From the NCBI GenBank assembly GCA_002726845.1, contig PBSP01000043.1, positions 4,309 to 10,208 on the forward strand: 5,900 bases of DNA. Direction: 5' to 3'. The notes beneath the pieces are model-generated. The model was given only the letters and a program-made list of their open reading frames with translations. It searched no databases and was not told where the DNA came from. Below are positions 5,877 through 5,900 of this stretch, in pieces. Origin of the DNA: Methanobacteriota archaeon. GTDB taxonomy: Archaea > Thermoplasmatota > Poseidoniia > Poseidoniales > Poseidoniaceae. The first letter of the stretch is position 1. Every line of letters begins with the position of its first letter. The translations under genes were made by a program, and so were the position numbers.

Positions 5877-5900
5877 TTACAATAGACCGCGTGCCATCAC
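5877..5900 (-). CDS. Possible C-terminal end of a convergent gene (partial)
   Basis: Read on the minus strand, the last 24 bases of the window are seven sense codons (Val-Met-Ala-Arg-Gly-Leu-Leu) followed by TAA. The TAA abuts the TGA of the membrane protein with no base between them. The close convergent packing seen at pyrI makes a real gene end plausible, but eight codons cannot prove it and no family can be named. Confidence 0.25.
   Translation of the reverse strand: MMARGLL

Noticed and set aside
1..5900. Mobile elements, CRISPR array, tRNA or rRNA genes
   Set aside because: No transposase motif, terminal repeats, regularly spaced repeats or cloverleaf-like sequence was seen by eye; nearly all bases belong to the genes described.

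Overview
The window looks like a piece of an archaeal chromosome, most plausibly a mesophilic euryarchaeon of the Thermoplasmata/Marine Group II type. This is inferred from gene content, not from any search. The pointers are a separate aspartate carbamoyltransferase regulatory subunit gene directly behind the catalytic one, an Ncs6/TtuA-type tRNA thiolase with zinc-ribbon ends, a roadblock/LC7-domain protein, short leaders with A/T-rich TATA-like elements, and tightly packed genes with stop/start overlaps. Base composition looks even and intermediate, and I see no mobile element, CRISPR array, tRNA or rRNA.

Layout. (1) Positions 1-1349, minus strand: a two-gene operon. A small protein (975-1349) with a degenerate roadblock-like pattern overlaps by ATGA a larger protein (978 down to 1, running off the left edge) that carries a central roadblock/LC7 domain between two similar flanking domains. 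The larger frame is open through the window edge, so a search that requires a stop codon misses it. (2) Positions 1350-1596: a divergent, A/T-rich intergenic region with two perfect 9-bp inverted repeats side by side, the second overlapping a TATA-like element in front of the plus-strand gene. (3) Positions 1597-2604, plus strand: an Ncs6/TtuA family tRNA 2-thiolation enzyme with all expected cysteine motifs. (4) Positions 2584-4004, minus strand: pyrI and pyrB, transcribed pyrB then pyrI with a TGATG overlap. pyrI converges on the thiolase gene and overlaps its 3' end by 21 bp. (5) Positions 4005-4112: a short divergent spacer. (6) Positions 4113-5876, plus strand: an unrecognised protein with about six membrane segments followed by a roughly 390-residue helical region containing recurring hairpin repeats. 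(7) Positions 5877-5900: possibly the last seven codons of a further convergent minus-strand gene.

How the genes relate. pyrB and pyrI encode the two chains of one enzyme that commits carbamoyl phosphate and aspartate to pyrimidine synthesis; nucleotide-contact lysines and zinc cysteines in PyrI are present, so allosteric control is probably kept. The thiolase modifies tRNA and has no obvious link to its neighbours. The roadblock pair probably forms a small-GTPase-associated or scaffold complex, but no GTPase is visible here. The membrane/helical-repeat protein and the roadblock operon are the least explained parts of the window.
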